A stretch of 5,639 bases of DNA, from NCBI GenBank assembly GCA_964504455.1, contig CAZDDY010000030.1, forward strand, positions 1 through 5,639, read 5' to 3'. Below the pieces are notes generated by a model that saw nothing but the letters and a program-made list of their open reading frames with translations, was not told the origin of the DNA and searched no databases. Source of the stretch: CAZDDY01 sp964504455. Its GTDB lineage: Bacteria; Patescibacteriota; Minisyncoccia; Phycocordibacterales; UBA9973. Made by a program: the position numbers and the translations under genes. Every line of letters starts with the position of its first letter. Positions within the stretch are counted from its first letter, which is position 1. Below are positions 4,768 through 5,639 of this stretch, one piece after another.

Positions 4768-5217
4768 TTACAGCACTTCTGTATGAAGATATCGAAGAAC
4801 TGAAAAATCACTTTTGGACACAAAATGATCTTGATTACCATCAGCCACAATATAATATAATGCCAGGTGTAATGAAACATTGCTCGGTTCATTTATTACT
4901 GAAATATCTTCACGATCATTGTTCCATATATAGTAATAGAGGCAGAGGATGTTATTTTCTTTCAACACGTAAAATTCGTGGGGTGGGTTTGTGTGTTTTA
5001 ATTCTGTAGATAGCGAAATAGCAATGATTTTTTGAAGTTCTTCCTTAGCATTTTCATCGCCTTCATATATTTTTTGTACCAACTCGGAATAATCATAAAA
5101 AAACCGGTGGAAAAATGCGTACTTTCTTTCTATTCCTTGAACTTTATACACTTTGATTTTTGGAATTTCTTCTTCATAGAAAATTTGAAAAAGTACTCCA
5201 CAAACTGGGATTGTCAT
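4768..5217 (-). CDS. hypothetical protein, monocistronic orphan
   Basis: 149 residues; not recognised. An in-frame TAA lies 12 bases before the ATG at 5217, which supports this start. The protein is probably soluble: there is no signal peptide and no long hydrophobic run. It is unusually rich in Tyr and Phe, with clusters at YAFFHRFFYDY (33-43), LCLYYYIW (91-98) and LALYYIV (118-124). An acidic helix-like stretch lies at about 44-69 (YSELVQKIYEGDENAKEELQ), and the last 60 residues look like alternating beta strands. Two cysteines are present (Cys6, Cys92). It is flanked by its own near-consensus promoter (5251-5278) and a strong terminator (4716-4749), so it is a stand-alone transcription unit, which is good evidence that it is real. 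No domain, catalytic motif or partner can be named. Confidence 0.78.
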   Translation of the reverse strand: MTIPVCGVLFQIFYEEEIPKIKVYKVQGIERKYAFFHRFFYDYSELVQKIYEGDENAKEELQKIIAISLSTELKHTNPPHEFYVLKENNILCLYYYIWNNDREDISVINEPSNVSLHLALYYIVADGNQDHFVSKSDFSVLRYLHTEVL

Positions 5218-5250
5218 TATTTTCTGTTTTTAGAATTGTAATTCAATCAG

Positions 5251-5278
5251 ATAATACTATCAAGAAATTTTATGTCAA
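5251..5278 (-). promoter_or_regulatory. near-consensus sigma70-type promoter of the orphan gene
   Basis: The minus strand has TTGACA (5273-5278, 6 of 6), a 16-base spacer and TATTAT (5251-5256, 5 of 6). It is the best promoter match in the window. Transcription should begin near 5244, giving a leader of about 26 bases with no clear Shine-Dalgarno sequence before the ATG at 5217. Confidence 0.72.
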
Positions 5279-5286
5279 ACATACGT

Positions 5287-5318
5287 AAAAGAAAAAGGCC
5301 ATCCGTGAAAGGTGGCCT
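5287..5318 (-). terminator. rho-independent terminator of the partial gene at the right edge
   Basis: The minus strand has AGGCCA (5318-5313) pairing with TGGCCT (5301-5296). One further C-G pair lies inward beyond an A-C mismatch. A T-rich tail, TTTTCTTTT (5295-5287), follows. It lies about 27 bases after the TAA at 5346-5348. The promoter of the next gene begins 9 bases further on, so the two units are cleanly separated. Confidence 0.78.
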
Positions 5319-5345
5319 GTATGCGATTAATGTACAAAGAACTGG

Positions 5346-5639
5346 TTACTGCACCGCAAACTGTTTCGGTAAAAATAAGGCTCTATTTCGTAGAAAAAAA
5401 CGGACAACAAGGTGATCTTCCTTGTAGGCAAAGTCATTCTCCTTCAGCAAACCAACCTGTTCTATAGAAAGAGGAACTATATGGTCAGAGGTTATGTTAC
5501 TCGCCGTTCCATCTAGAAAAAGCGAGTAATAATAGCGTAGCTCATTTTCTTCTTTTCTAAATATGATCCTTGTGTTTACAATGCCAGATCTTACTGTTTG
5601 AAAACCATGGAGTGAGAGCTTGGGGATTAGGAATGGAAG
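5346..5639 (-). CDS. hypothetical protein, C-terminal part only
   Basis: The minus-strand frame is open from the right edge for 97 codons and ends at TAA (5346-5348). The N-terminus and start lie outside the window. The visible protein has beta-strand-like alternation: GIVNTRIIFRKEENELRYYY, then LFLDGTASNI, then DHLVVRFFLRNRALFLP near the end. There is no membrane segment and no cysteine. Reality is supported by an open frame free of stops to the edge, a protein-like composition and an intrinsic terminator shortly after the stop. The family is not recognised. A YYY cluster after an acidic ENE stretch superficially resembles the orphan at 4768-5217, but I cannot align the two convincingly. Confidence 0.7.
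   Translation of the reverse strand, partial: LPFLIPKLSLHGFQTVRSGIVNTRIIFRKEENELRYYYSLFLDGTASNITSDHIVPLSIEQVGLLKENDFAYKEDHLVVRFFLRNRALFLPKQFAVQ

Noticed and set aside
4638..5009. 123-codon plus-strand open frame.
   Set aside because: It runs through the terminator hairpin at 4716-4749 and antisense to the orphan gene, which has matching promoter and terminator signals on the minus strand.
4768..5639. Possible homology between the orphan protein and the partial protein at the right edge (both have ENE/ENN followed by a Tyr cluster).
   Set aside because: The similarity covers only a few residues, and the flanking sequences do not align by eye.

Overview
The window looks like a compact, AT-rich bacterial chromosome segment. 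It has short genes, gaps of 1 to 5 bases inside operons, hardly any recognisable Shine-Dalgarno sequences and several small unrecognised proteins. The Tmk, SHMT and dUTPase sequences resemble those I associate with Candidate Phyla Radiation (Patescibacteria/Parcubacteria-like) genomes. That placement rests on style and remembered family flavour, not on a search. No phage, transposon, CRISPR, tRNA or rRNA sequence was seen.

Layout. Positions 1-1994 (minus strand) hold one tight operon read right to left: tmk (dTMP kinase), a single-domain rhodanese, a peptidase E-like S51 protein, and dut (dUTPase, cut by the left edge). Positions 2079-2633 (plus strand) hold a DUF1599/Nmad1-type protein, transcribed divergently from tmk across an 84-bp promoter region and ending in a clear intrinsic terminator. 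Positions 2650-4578 (minus strand) hold a second tight operon: glyA (serine hydroxymethyltransferase), then two small unrecognised proteins that are diverged tandem paralogues of each other. Positions 4579-4767 hold the glyA promoter and the terminator of the next gene. Positions 4768-5217 (minus strand) hold a monocistronic orphan gene with its own near-consensus promoter and strong terminator. Positions 5346-5639 (minus strand) hold the C-terminal part of another unrecognised protein with its own terminator.

Functional theme. Dut makes dUMP, SHMT makes the 5,10-methylene-tetrahydrofolate that thymidylate synthase consumes, and Tmk phosphorylates the resulting dTMP. DUF1599/Nmad1 is a family linked to nucleotides. 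The window therefore covers the surroundings of dTTP synthesis, although thymidylate synthase itself is not in view. The most novel material is the paralogous protein pair behind glyA, the orphan at 4768-5217, and the DUF1599 protein whose second repeat has lost its signature residues.
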